Shown here in pieces: positions 1 to 7,874 of a DNA stretch of 64,000 bases. Source of the stretch: Viridibacterium silvisoli. Its GTDB lineage: Bacteria > Pseudomonadota > Gammaproteobacteria > Burkholderiales > Rhodocyclaceae. The stretch lies in assembly GCF_036017035.1 (NCBI RefSeq), contig NZ_JAYXHS010000001.1, positions 1,240,001 to 1,304,000 on the forward strand, read 5' to 3'. Numbering within the stretch: the stretch's first letter is position 1; every line of letters begins with the position of its first letter. A program made the position numbers and the translations under genes. Under the pieces are notes generated by a model, which saw only the letters and a program-made list of their open reading frames with translations, did not search any database and was not told the origin of the DNA.

Positions 1-607
1 TGGCCGACATGCCGGGCGCGAACATCTCGTTGATCATGCTGAGGCCACGCTGACGTGCCGCACGCACGAGGATCATGACGGCCTTGATCGACGTCGGTGC
101 ACGCGGGCCGTACTCGGCCGCGCTGGCGATGCCGGCCCTCGCGATACGCGCCATGGCCTCGTCGTCGGTGAAGCTCGACAGCCAGGCATGGCCCGCTGCG
201 CTGCATGACAGCGGTACCGACATGCCCATGTCTGCGTCATAGCGCAGGCCGCTCTTGGCGCCCTGCGCGCGCGCTACGAAGACCAGCGCCTCGCCATCGA
301 CCACGCCCAGTCGCACCAGTTCGCCGGACGCCGCCGCGAGCTGGTCGAGCAGTGGCTGGGCAACGTCGACGATGCCGGACTTGCTGAGGAAAGACAGGCC
401 CATCGACACCAGCTTGACGCTCAGCACGTAGAAGCCGCTGTGCGCGTCCTGCCGCACGTAGCCGCAGCGCTGCAACTCCGCCAGCAGGCGGTGGCTGGCG
501 CTGAGGGGGATCTGCAGGTCTGTTGCCAGCGTCGAGATCGGGCTGCCATCGGGCCGCTCCGCCAGGTATTCCAGCACGCTGAAGGCGCGCTCCAGTGCTC
601 CGCTCAT
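1..607 (-). CDS. IclR-family transcriptional regulator (C-terminus beyond window)
   Basis: Reading the minus strand from the ATG at 607 gives about 202 residues with no stop before the window edge, so the end of the protein is missing. The N-terminus starts MSGALERAFSVLEYLAE and continues with an IclR-type winged helix (STLATDLQIPLSASHRLLAEL). It is followed by the start of the effector-binding domain (KSGLRYDADMGMSVPLSCSAAGHAWL), typical of the family. A GAGGCAG ribosome site lies just upstream. The gene is divergent from a TRAP receptor and a dehydroquinase, so it probably controls them in response to an aromatic or hydroaromatic acid. The ligand is inference. Confidence 0.9.
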   Translation of the reverse strand, partial: MSGALERAFSVLEYLAERPDGSPISTLATDLQIPLSASHRLLAELQRCGYVRQDAHSGFYVLSVKLVSMGLSFLSKSGIVDVAQPLLDQLAAASGELVRLGVVDGEALVFVARAQGAKSGLRYDADMGMSVPLSCSAAGHAWLSSFTDDEAMARIARAGIASAAEYGPRAPTSIKAVMILVRAARQRGLSMINEMFAPGMSA

Positions 608-646
608 GTCTGCCTCAAGTACCGCATAGGGGTTTCCCGAGCTTGA

Positions 647-676
647 ATCATACCCCTCGGATGGAACATATTTCAA
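647..676 (-). promoter_or_regulatory. Candidate sigma-70 promoter of the IclR gene
   Basis: On the minus strand TTGAAA (671-676) and TATGAT (647-652) are separated by 18 bases and lie about 40 bases before the ATG at 607. The -35 element is four bases from the palindrome at 680-694, which fits autoregulation. Confidence 0.45.
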
Positions 677-679
677 AAC

Positions 680-694
680 TGGAAAACATTTCCA
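680..694. promoter_or_regulatory. IclR-box-like operator palindrome
   Basis: TGGAAAACATTTCCA is a perfect inverted repeat with 6-bp arms and a 3-bp centre. It is close to the known E. coli IclR box TGGAAATNATTTCCA. It sits between the divergent IclR gene and the TRAP receptor gene, so it is the best candidate site for the local regulator. Confidence 0.6.
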
Positions 695-775
695 CTTTTT
701 ACTATCTTGCTGATGTGCCATGTCGCCGACCGGGGTTGTCGCCGGCCGTTCCAACCAAAACAGGAGACTTCACCC

Positions 776-1792
776 GTGAAAACCTTTCTTCGTTCGCTGC
801 TTTTTACCAGCGCTGCTGTCAGCCTCGCTGCGGTCATCAGCACACCCGTCTGGGCGCAGCAGGAGCGCGTCATCCGCTTTGGCCATCTGAACAACACCGA
901 TCACCCGGTGAGCATGGGTGTGAAGCGCTTTACCGAAGTGCTGGCGGCGAAAAGCGGCGGCAAGATGAAGGTGCAGGAGTTCCCCGCCTCGCAACTGGGC
1001 AATGAGTTGCAGCAGCAGTCCGCCTTGCAGGGCGGCGTGCAGCAGATGTCGGCGCCGGCTACGACCTCGCTGGCAGGCATCGTCAAGGAGTTCGGCCTGA
1101 TCGACTTCCCCTTCTCGGTGACTTCGTTCGCGCAGGCCGACGCTTTGCTCGATGGCCCCCTGGGCCAGAACCTTATTTCGAGACTGCCCGAGAAAGGCCT
1201 CGTGGCGCTTGGCTACTGGGACCTCGGTTTCCGCAACGTCACCAACAGCAAACGCGCCATCACCAGGGCTGAAGACATGGATGGCCTGAAGATCCGCGTG
1301 ATTCCCAACCCGGTCTTCATCGATACCTTCAAGGCATTCAAGGCCAACCCCTTGCCCATGCCCTTCACCGAGCTCTACCCGGCACTGGAGTCGAAAGCGG
1401 TCGACGGACAGGAGAACCCGTTTGCCGTGATCCTCTCCAACAAGTTCTTCGAGGTGCAGAAGTTCGTCAGCGCCACCAACCATGTCTATGCCGCCAACAT
1501 CATCCTCGTCAGCAGGAAGTTCTGGGATGAGCTGACGCCGACGGAGCAGAAGTGGATGCAGGAGGCCGCTGACGAAAGCCGCGCCTACCAGCGGCAGGTG
1601 AGTCGCGCGGCTGCGCAGAAAGCAGTTGCCGATCTCAAGGCCGCCGGCATGCAGTACAACGACATCAGCCCGGCCGAACTCGGACGCATGCGCCAGATCG
1701 CCCAGCCCGTGACCGAACGCTTCGCCGCGCAATACGACCCGGCCGTCGTCAAGCTGTATCGCGACGAACTCGCCCGCATCAGCAAGCAGTGA
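776..1792 (+). CDS. TRAP transporter solute-binding protein, DctP family
   Basis: Periplasmic substrate receptor of a TRAP transporter, 338 residues. A GTG start at 776 follows AGGAG at 762-766 and gives a clean signal peptide (VKTFLRSLLFTSAAVSL...VWAQ). The mature part carries DctP motifs such as FGHLNNTDHPVSMGVKRF, the central GYWDLGFRNVTNSKR with the usual conserved Arg, and GLKIRVIPNPVFIDTFKA. An in-frame ATG at 707 has no ribosome site and would spoil the signal peptide. The small and large membrane subunits (DctQ, DctM) are not nearby, so the permease lies elsewhere or beyond the left edge. The dehydroquinase starts 11 bases after the stop, so the two are probably one operon. The likely ligand is a quinate- or shikimate-like acid (inference). 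Confidence 0.9.
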   Translation: MKTFLRSLLFTSAAVSLAAVISTPVWAQQERVIRFGHLNNTDHPVSMGVKRFTEVLAAKSGGKMKVQEFPASQLGNELQQQSALQGGVQQMSAPATTSLAGIVKEFGLIDFPFSVTSFAQADALLDGPLGQNLISRLPEKGLVALGYWDLGFRNVTNSKRAITRAEDMDGLKIRVIPNPVFIDTFKAFKANPLPMPFTELYPALESKAVDGQENPFAVILSNKFFEVQKFVSATNHVYAANIILVSRKFWDELTPTEQKWMQEAADESRAYQRQVSRAAAQKAVADLKAAGMQYNDISPAELGRMRQIAQPVTERFAAQYDPAVVKLYRDELARISKQ

Positions 1793-1803
1793 GCGGAGCA
1801 GAC

Positions 1804-2238
1804 ATGAAGATTCTCGTATTGCACGGCCCCAACCTCAACCTGTTCGGCCGTCGCGAGCCGCACATCTATGGCACCACCACGCTGACCGAAATCAACGCCC
1901 GCCTCGCGGCACTGGCGGCGGAGCTGGGCGCCGAGCTGGAGTTGATCCAGTCGAACCATGAAGGCGTCTTGCTCGATTTCCTGCATGCCCACATCGACGA
2001 CGCTCACGGCGCCTTGATCAATCCGGCGGGGCTGACCCAGCATGGCGTGCCCCTGCACGACGCCATCAAGGCCATGCCCTTTCCGGTCATCGAGGTGCAC
2101 ATGTCCAACATTGCGGCGCGCGAGGAGTGGCGTTCGCACTCCATCATCTCGCCCGCAGTAAAGGGTACGGTGCAGGGGCTGGGGCCGCACTCCTACTACG
2201 CAGCCTTCCGCGCCCTGGTCGACATGTTGCGCACCTGA
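1804..2238 (+). CDS. aroQ: Type II 3-dehydroquinate dehydratase
   Basis: Converts 3-dehydroquinate to 3-dehydroshikimate; 144 residues, normal for type II enzymes. The N-terminal motif GPNLNLFGRREPHIYG carries the catalytic Tyr (residue 22) and Arg. His99 lies in EVHMSN, and the C-terminal SHSIISPAVKGTVQGLG is also conserved. The usual substrate-loop motif NPAAYTHTSVAL reads NPAGLTQHGVPL here, which departs from housekeeping AroQ. A GTG at 1789 could extend the protein by five residues, but the ATG at 1804 follows GAGCGGAG and gives the canonical N-terminus. Co-location with a TRAP receptor and an IclR regulator suggests a catabolic (quinate/shikimate degradation) enzyme rather than the biosynthetic one. 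That role is inference. Confidence 0.9.
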   Translation: MKILVLHGPNLNLFGRREPHIYGTTTLTEINARLAALAAELGAELELIQSNHEGVLLDFLHAHIDDAHGALINPAGLTQHGVPLHDAIKAMPFPVIEVHMSNIAAREEWRSHSIISPAVKGTVQGLGPHSYYAAFRALVDMLRT

Positions 2239-2431
2239 ACCTGTCGCAAAGCGCCGCCCTGCAGCTTCGGCCTGCGGCGCGGCGTGCCCAGGCGGACTCC
2301 CTGTGCTGCTGGCTTGTATCGCCCCTTGTGATCTGCCAGCATGCTCCGGCCATCGTTCTCGCAAGCGCTCACTTCTGGCACCGGTTTCCGGCACTGTTGA
2401 CGCGCAGCGAGCCCGCACTCCGGAGAGAAGC

Positions 2432-3229
2432 ATGTCATTCGTCGCGCGCGCTGCACTCACCTGTCTGTTGATCACGCTGCAACTGCCTGGCGCGTTTGCG
2501 CGCGATGAGCCTGCAGCAAGCCTTGCCACGGAGCTGCTTCCCTTTTCCTCAGACGAAGGCCTGGCCCGCCTGACGCGCTCGATGGCGCGCGTAGATTTTC
2601 CGGCGCTGGCCAACCAGTTCGAAGCGCAATCGAACGCGGCATTCTGCGGCCCGACCTCGGCGGCAATCGTGCTCAATGCCGTGCGTGGCCGCAGCGCCGA
2701 CCTGCCGCGCGACCGGACGCGACTGAACGCCGCTGACCTTCAGTACTTTCCCCCCAGCATCGACCTTGTCATGCCGCGCTTCACGCAGGATAACGTCATC
2801 TTCCGCGGCAAGAAGACGCGTGCGCAGGTACTGGGCGAGCTCGTCACGATCAACGGCAGGCAGGTCCGGGATGTCGGCTATCAGGTACGCCAGCTCGACG
2901 AGATGCTCAAGGCAAATGGTCTCGCCACGCGGCTCGTTATCGTCGATGACGGCAAGGCTGAGCAGGACATCCGCAACGAGCTGATCGACAACCTCAAGCG
3001 ACGCGGCGACTACGTCATCGTTGCCTACCAGCGTGCCGCCGTCGGCCAGCAAGGCAGCGGCCACATCTCGCCACTGGGTGCCTACGATGCAGACTCGGAT
3101 TCGTTTCTCGTCATGGACGTCAATCCCGCCAGCGCGGGTTGGGTGTGGATGCCGGCCACAACCCTCATCAAGGGCATGCGCACGTTCGACACGGTCGAGA
3201 ATCGCGGCTACATACTCATCGAGCCGTGA
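2432..3229 (+). CDS. Phytochelatin synthase-like exported cysteine peptidase
   Basis: 265 residues with a signal peptide (residues 1-23, ending AFA). The papain-like phytochelatin synthase core is visible: Gln62 and Cys72 in NQFEAQSNAAFCGPTSAAI, His211 in GSGHISPLGAYD and Asp229 in FLVMDVNP, which is the family's Cys-His-Asp triad. Bacterial homologues lack the plant C-terminal domain and mostly hydrolyse glutathione to gamma-Glu-Cys. The same is expected here, in the periplasm. A GGAGAG ribosome site supports the ATG at 2432 over the upstream in-frame start at 2303. It stands alone, about 190 bases after aroQ. The physiological substrate is unknown. Confidence 0.82.
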   Translation: MSFVARAALTCLLITLQLPGAFARDEPAASLATELLPFSSDEGLARLTRSMARVDFPALANQFEAQSNAAFCGPTSAAIVLNAVRGRSADLPRDRTRLNAADLQYFPPSIDLVMPRFTQDNVIFRGKKTRAQVLGELVTINGRQVRDVGYQVRQLDEMLKANGLATRLVIVDDGKAEQDIRNELIDNLKRRGDYVIVAYQRAAVGQQGSGHISPLGAYDADSDSFLVMDVNPASAGWVWMPATTLIKGMRTFDTVENRGYILIEP

Positions 3230-3342
3230 CAGGATGGGCCGCCCTGCCTGTTGGTCTGCTGAACTGAGCGGGAGCTGCCCGGCATAATCCTGTTCGTTGT
3301 CGAGGCAAGGCTGGCGTTCCAGTGCTTGATCACGGGGTTAAC

Positions 3343-3681
3343 ATGAAATTGCTGCCGCATCCCTCACACGCGCGGACGACGCTCAAGGCCATTCTTGCGC
3401 TCTTTGGGCTCGACGCTGTCGTGCTCTGCGCCGGGCTCTACTTCGGAGATGGGTCGCGCGAGTCCACTACAGACCTCTTTTTCGCCGTGGCTTTCATCGT
3501 GCTTGGCTTGATGGCCATGGCCCTGCTCGTGCTGCGGGCCTACCTCTGCAGATGCCCGCAATGCGGCGTCTGGCTCAGCTACCAGCCGAAACCCGTGAAC
3601 CCCGAGGCACCGCGCAAGTTCGTCTGCAAGTTCTGCCGGGTGGTCTGGGACTCGAAGGTCCGCATGACGCTGGGCGGCTAG
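3343..3681 (+). CDS. Small membrane protein with C-terminal zinc ribbon, unknown function
   Basis: 112 residues. Two hydrophobic segments (about 15-35 and 45-65) are followed by a cytoplasmic tail with CPQC and, about 25 residues later, CKFC. This is a four-cysteine zinc-ribbon arrangement. The ATG at 3343 is preferred; a GTG at 3322 would add seven residues. I do not recognise a named family. No operon partner is evident: it lies 113 bases after the phytochelatin synthase-like gene and 138 bases before the VWA operon. Confidence 0.6.
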   Translation: MKLLPHPSHARTTLKAILALFGLDAVVLCAGLYFGDGSRESTTDLFFAVAFIVLGLMAMALLVLRAYLCRCPQCGVWLSYQPKPVNPEAPRKFVCKFCRVVWDSKVRMTLGG

Positions 3682-3750
3682 GCCATCGCCCCGCGGTGGC
3701 CCGTCCGCAATTTATTTCCAGATCATCAACCCCGTTTTCCGTTCTGCCTC

Positions 3751-3797
3751 GTTTCAGTCACACGCCACCCGGGAAATGCCCGGTGCGAAGCTGAAAC
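3751..3797. promoter_or_regulatory. Nested inverted repeats before the VWA operon
   Basis: GTTTCAG (3751-3757) pairs perfectly with CTGAAAC (3791-3797). Inside them a smaller hairpin has arms CCGGG and CCCGG around AAATG. The element ends 22 bases before the ATG of the VWA gene, so it would be in the leader or promoter. CTGAAAC also resembles a TGAAAC-type -35 element of ECF sigma factors, but no matching -10 is placed correctly for this gene. Confidence 0.35.
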
Positions 3798-3819
3798 AAA
3801 CCCGAACGGAGAACCCGCC

Positions 3820-5652
3820 ATGAAGAAGATATCCATCGCCGCGCTGTTGATCCGCCTGCTTGCCGCCATCGGGCTGGCCGCGGGCCTGGCTGCCTGCGGC
3901 AGCATCAAGCAGGAGGACGCAGGCGCGCAGCAGGTGACGCCGCCTGTAGAGCAGACAACCACGATCCCGGTGGACGCGTCCCGGGTGCCTGAAGCGGTGA
4001 CAAACGTGCAGCCGTCGGCCAGCCCGGTACGCACTGACGCCGTCAAGCCCGCCGCTCCCGCTCCCGCTCCCGCACCGGCCCTTGCCGATGCACGACGCAT
4101 GGCAAAGGAAAGCGAGCGTGCCGGCATGCAGGCGAAGATCGCTGCTGCGCCGATGCCGTTCTCACCGCATGGCTACGAGCCGCAACCCCAGGAGCGCGAG
4201 AAGTACAAGGCGCTCAGCGATAACCCGGTGCACCTTGCCGCAGAAACGCCGGTATCGACCTTCAGCATCGACGTGGATACAGGTAGCTACAGCAATGTGC
4301 GGCGCTTCCTGAATCAGGGGCGTCTGCCGCCGAGCGATGCCGTGCGCGTCGAGGAGCTGGTGAACTACTTTCCGTATGACTACGCCTTGCCGCAAGACGG
4401 TCGCCCCTTCGCCGTTCATACCGAGCTGTCGGCTGCACCGTGGAGTGCCGACAAGGTGCTGATGCGCATCGGCATCAAGGGGCAGGACATTGCCAAGCAG
4501 AACCTGCCGCCAGCCAACCTCGTGTTCCTCGTCGATGTGTCAGGCTCGATGAACAGCAATGACAAGCTGCCGCTGCTGAGGTCTTCGCTGAAGCTGCTCG
4601 TGAACGAAATGAGTGAACAGCGGCGCGAACAGGACCACATCACGCTGGTGACCTATGCGGGCACCACGGCCGTCACGCTGCCACCCACTTCGCTGAAGGA
4701 GCGCGGTCGCATCCTCGCGGCGATCGACGGGCTCAATGCCAACGGCAGTACCAATGGCGCCAGCGGTATCGCGCTGGCTTACCAGATGGCGCAACAGGGC
4801 TTCATCAAGGGCGGCATCAACCGCATCCTGCTGGCGACCGATGGAGACTTCAACGTTGGCATCACCAGCTTCGAGCAACTGAAGAACATGGTCGAGGAGA
4901 AGCGCAAGTCGGGCGTGTCGCTGTCGACGCTGGGTTTCGGCACCGGCAACTACAACGAGCAGTTGATGGAGCAACTGGCCGACGCCGGTGATGGTGCCTA
5001 CTCGTACATCGACAATCTCATGGAAGGCCACAAGGTACTCGTCAACGAGATGACTTCGTCATTGGCGACGATTGCCCGCGACGTGAAGATCCAGGTCGAG
5101 TTCAACCCGGCGACGGTGAAGGAGTATCGCCTCGTCGGTTACGAGAACCGTTTGCTGGCGCGTGAAGACTTCAACAATGACAAGGTGGATGCCGGCGACA
5201 TTGGAGCGGGCCATACGGTGACGGCCTTGTATGAACTCACGCTCAACGGCCAGCAAGGTCTCGTCGATCCCTTGCGCTACGGTGTATCGGGCGCTGCTGC
5301 GGCAGTGGCCGACCGCAAGGCTGTGGGCATCCCCGGCGAACTGGCGCACATCAAGCTGCGCTACAAGCAGCCTGATCTGCAGACCAGTACCCTGATGGAT
5401 ACGGTCGTGCGTCGCGATGCAGTGCGCCCGCTGAAGGAGGCCAGCAATGAATTCCGCTTCGCCACCGCTGTTGCCGGCTACGGTCAGCTGTTGCGCGGCG
5501 GCAAGTATGCGGGCCAGTGGTCTTACGCCGATGCGCGCACGCTGGCAGCAAGCAGCATCGGTGCAGACCGCTACGGCTATCGCGGCGAGTTCCTGCGTCT
5601 GGTCGATCTGGCGCAAGCGCTGAGCACGAGGACAGTGGCAGCGAGAGAGTGA
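3820..5652 (+). CDS. VWA-domain lipoprotein (YfbK-like)
   Basis: 610 residues. The lipobox LAAC puts the lipidated Cys at residue 26, followed by a Pro/Ala-rich linker. A VWA N-terminal segment (ETPVSTFSIDVDTGSYSNVR) precedes a VWA domain with an intact MIDAS motif D239-x-S-x-S (LVDVSGSMNS) and the downstream TDGDFNVG. A C-terminal domain of the DUF3520 type ends the protein. The YfbK family is widespread but its function is unknown; the MIDAS implies metal-dependent protein binding at the envelope. A GGAGAA ribosome site precedes the ATG. The gene lies just ahead of an ECF sigma factor and a membrane anti-sigma-like protein, a recurring neighbourhood for this family. Confidence 0.88.
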   Translation: MKKISIAALLIRLLAAIGLAAGLAACGSIKQEDAGAQQVTPPVEQTTTIPVDASRVPEAVTNVQPSASPVRTDAVKPAAPAPAPAPALADARRMAKESERAGMQAKIAAAPMPFSPHGYEPQPQEREKYKALSDNPVHLAAETPVSTFSIDVDTGSYSNVRRFLNQGRLPPSDAVRVEELVNYFPYDYALPQDGRPFAVHTELSAAPWSADKVLMRIGIKGQDIAKQNLPPANLVFLVDVSGSMNSNDKLPLLRSSLKLLVNEMSEQRREQDHITLVTYAGTTAVTLPPTSLKERGRILAAIDGLNANGSTNGASGIALAYQMAQQGFIKGGINRILLATDGDFNVGITSFEQLKNMVEEKRKSGVSLSTLGFGTGNYNEQLMEQLADAGDGAYSYIDNLMEGHKVLVNEMTSSLATIARDVKIQVEFNPATVKEYRLVGYENRLLAREDFNNDKVDAGDIGAGHTVTALYELTLNGQQGLVDPLRYGVSGAAAAVADRKAVGIPGELAHIKLRYKQPDLQTSTLMDTVVRRDAVRPLKEASNEFRFATAVAGYGQLLRGGKYAGQWSYADARTLAASSIGADRYGYRGEFLRLVDLAQALSTRTVAARE

Positions 5653-5790
5653 GGACGCAGGTCGGAAAAGCGCAGCGCCTTCCGACGCGGCGGGGCACGG
5701 CCCACGTCAGGAATGTGGGAAGGTGCCTGCGGCTTTTCCGACCGACAGTCCGGCCGGCCGCAGAACAGGCCCCCGCTTTATACTTGCTGC

Positions 5791-6357
5791 ATGAATGAGG
5801 ACCTGAGCCAGATTCCCGATGAGGACCTGATGGTGCTGGTGGCCAATGGCGTGATCGAGCGCCCGGCCACCGAACTGTTCCGTCGTCATAACCGCGCACT
5901 GTTCAACTTCGTTGCCTGGTTGTGCCAGGGCAACACGGCCGAGGCGGAGGACGTGACGCAGAAGGCCTGGGTAAAGCTGATGACGCGCTGTGCGGACTAC
6001 AGCCCGCAATCGGCCTTCCGCACCTTCCTGTTCCAGATCGCACGCAATACCTGGCTCGACGTGAAAAAGAGTGCCTTCGAGCAGGGCAAGGACGCGATTG
6101 ACGAGACGCATCTGCAACTGCCTGCCGAAGACCTTTCGCCCGACGCGGAACTGATCTTGCGACAGAACCTGCAGAGCGTGCACAAGGCGCTCCTCAGTCT
6201 GCCCGCCGTGCAACGCGAAGTCGTTGCCCTGCGTTTCTTCAGCGACATGAGCCTGGAAGAAATCGCCCATACCGTCGGCGAGGGTTTCGAGACGGTGAAA
6301 AGTCGCCTGCGCTATGCCTTTGCGCGTTTGCGGCAAGAGCTGGAGGCACAGGCGTGA
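5791..6357 (+). CDS. RNA polymerase sigma factor, ECF subfamily
   Basis: 188 residues. Region 2 is seen in FRRHNRALFNFVAWLCQGN and SAFRTFLFQIARNTWLDVKK. Region 4 is seen in LPAVQREVVALRFFSDMSLEEIA followed by VGEGFETVKSRLRYAFARL. The ATG at 5791 gives the expected N-terminus (MNEDLSQIPDEDLMVLVANG), but no clear Shine-Dalgarno precedes it. The stop overlaps the GTG of the next gene by four bases, so sigma and putative anti-sigma are translationally coupled. It probably governs an envelope-stress or nutrient regulon that includes the VWA lipoprotein; that is inference. Confidence 0.92.
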   Translation: MNEDLSQIPDEDLMVLVANGVIERPATELFRRHNRALFNFVAWLCQGNTAEAEDVTQKAWVKLMTRCADYSPQSAFRTFLFQIARNTWLDVKKSAFEQGKDAIDETHLQLPAEDLSPDAELILRQNLQSVHKALLSLPAVQREVVALRFFSDMSLEEIAHTVGEGFETVKSRLRYAFARLRQELEAQA

Positions 6358-7697
6358 GCGCGCAGCAGGCGGATTCCGCATTCGAGCGTTTCATCGCGGG
6401 CGAAGACAGGCTCGCAGCCTTGCTGCGCACCCTGCCTGTGTACGAAGCTCCGCCTGCGATGGCCGCGCGCCTTGCCGGGCTTGCGCGCGTCGCCCAGGAG
6501 GCATACCCGGCTGTGCCGCAAGTTGCGCCCGCTGCCCTACCGATGTTCGAGCCGCCAGCCAGTCTCGAAGTGAGTTTCCTCGCCGAAGCCGCACGCATCC
6601 AGGCGGCACAGCAACCACGGCATGACGCAGTCATCGAACAGATCCAGTCCGGCAGAACCGCAGCCGAGGTGCTTGGCCACGACGTGACGGCCGGCACTGC
6701 CGCCTGGCTGGAGAGTCGCCCGCAACGCATTGCCGACAAGGCGACCGATTCGCGCAAGGCAGCGCAGCAGGAAACGCACAGGTGGTGGCAACGCATCGGT
6801 CTTGTCATGGCTTCGGTGGCTGTCGGCGTGATCGCCACCAACCTGTGGCTGGCGCAGCGCGCCGAGCGACCCGAGACGATCAACGCTGCCATGAACGATG
6901 CGGCGAAGCGCGCAGCGCCCCTTGCCGAAGCTTCGGCAGCCAAGGCCTCGCAACCGACGACGATAGCGCTGCAGGTCGATCCGATAGCGCGGGTGTCGGG
7001 GCTTGGCCGCGCGCCCGCCGTGTCCGCTGCGGGCGATGCAAGGGAAAGCGTCGTGCAACGCGTGCGCGAGCAAACGGCCGAAGCCCGACGCGTCGCCGGC
7101 GAGGCCGAGCTCGCCGACAGCGCCGCCACGGAAGCAGGCGCGAGCGACAGGGCACGACAAGATGCCGTGCAGGAGCGCATGCGCGAACAGGAGCAGAAAC
7201 TCGAACGACGCGCCGACACACAGGCCTTCGCCAAGGCTGCGGCTATCGCCGAAGAGCGCCCCGCCGCCGCCCCGCCTGCGGCGCCAGCTCCCGCAGCGGC
7301 CATCGCCCCGCAGGAGCGCATGGCAAGCACGCCGCAGCCCGCCCGTCAGGCACCTCGCCTGGCCGCAGCGCCAGCACCGGCTCCGGCTCCGGCTCCAGCC
7401 ATGGAGCCTGCAGCCGCAGCCCCTGCGCCCGTGGCCTCCGCCGCCAAGCCCGCAGACGACCGCAGCAGCAGTCCGTTACTGCTGTCCCGCAGTGTCTCGC
7501 CGCCGCTGGCGGCCGCCCGGTGGCGCGCAAAAGGGCTCGCGCGCGCACCGCGCATCTTCTCCGCCACGCCGCAATCCGAGGCCGTGCGCGACTGGGCCGA
7601 GCGCTTCCGTCTGGCCCTGCCCAGCGAAGAGCGGCCTGCGCAGCTCACGGTCGAGCGCAACGACAACCTGCGTGCGGATTCCCTGTTGCTGGAGTGA
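6354..7697 (+). CDS. Putative anti-sigma factor, single-pass membrane protein rich in Ala/Pro
   Basis: 447 residues from a GTG overlapping the sigma factor stop. The first about 140 residues form a soluble helical cytoplasmic part (FERFIAGEDRLAALLRTLP). One transmembrane helix follows at about 146-165 (RIGLVMASVAVGVIATNLWL). A long periplasmic part has a charged coiled-coil stretch (about 225-300) and Ala-Pro repeats (about 300-365). The C-terminus ends in a small folded-looking segment (DWAERFRLALPSEERPAQL). No zinc-binding ZAS motif (HxxxCxxC) is visible, so the anti-sigma role rests on position and topology only. Confidence 0.65.
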   Translation: MSAQQADSAFERFIAGEDRLAALLRTLPVYEAPPAMAARLAGLARVAQEAYPAVPQVAPAALPMFEPPASLEVSFLAEAARIQAAQQPRHDAVIEQIQSGRTAAEVLGHDVTAGTAAWLESRPQRIADKATDSRKAAQQETHRWWQRIGLVMASVAVGVIATNLWLAQRAERPETINAAMNDAAKRAAPLAEASAAKASQPTTIALQVDPIARVSGLGRAPAVSAAGDARESVVQRVREQTAEARRVAGEAELADSAATEAGASDRARQDAVQERMREQEQKLERRADTQAFAKAAAIAEERPAAAPPAAPAPAAAIAPQERMASTPQPARQAPRLAAAPAPAPAPAPAMEPAAAAPAPVASAAKPADDRSSSPLLLSRSVSPPLAAARWRAKGLARAPRIFSATPQSEAVRDWAERFRLALPSEERPAQLTVERNDNLRADSLLLE

Positions 7698-7702
7698 TTG
7701 CC

Positions 7703-7728
7703 TGCGCGTGGCGGGAGCCACAGGCGCA
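7703..7728. terminator. Hairpin after the VWA/sigma operon, possible weak terminator
   Basis: TGCGC-GTGGC pairs with GCCAC-(AG)-GCGCA around a 4-base loop. It lies five bases after the anti-sigma stop and between convergent genes. There is no U-run, so intrinsic termination is doubtful. Confidence 0.3.
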
Positions 7729-7874
7729 GCTTCTCGCTGTCGACGGTGATTGCTACGGAGAGGCGCCACAGCCTGCGTCGGCGATTTGCCAGAAGCATAC
7801 GAACCCCCGACGTCCTGCATGCTGATGCTGGGGGCTGCGGGGCTGTTCTGCCGTGCTGAAAGGCGGGTGGCGCG

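Noticed and set aside
770..1732. Long minus-strand frame of 320 codons opposite the TRAP receptor
   Set aside because: It lies wholly antisense to a gene with signal peptide and family motifs; long antisense frames are common in GC-rich DNA. The same applies to those at 22.4-21.2 kb, 34.4-33.0 kb, 36.7-35.4 kb and 49.9-48.1 kb.
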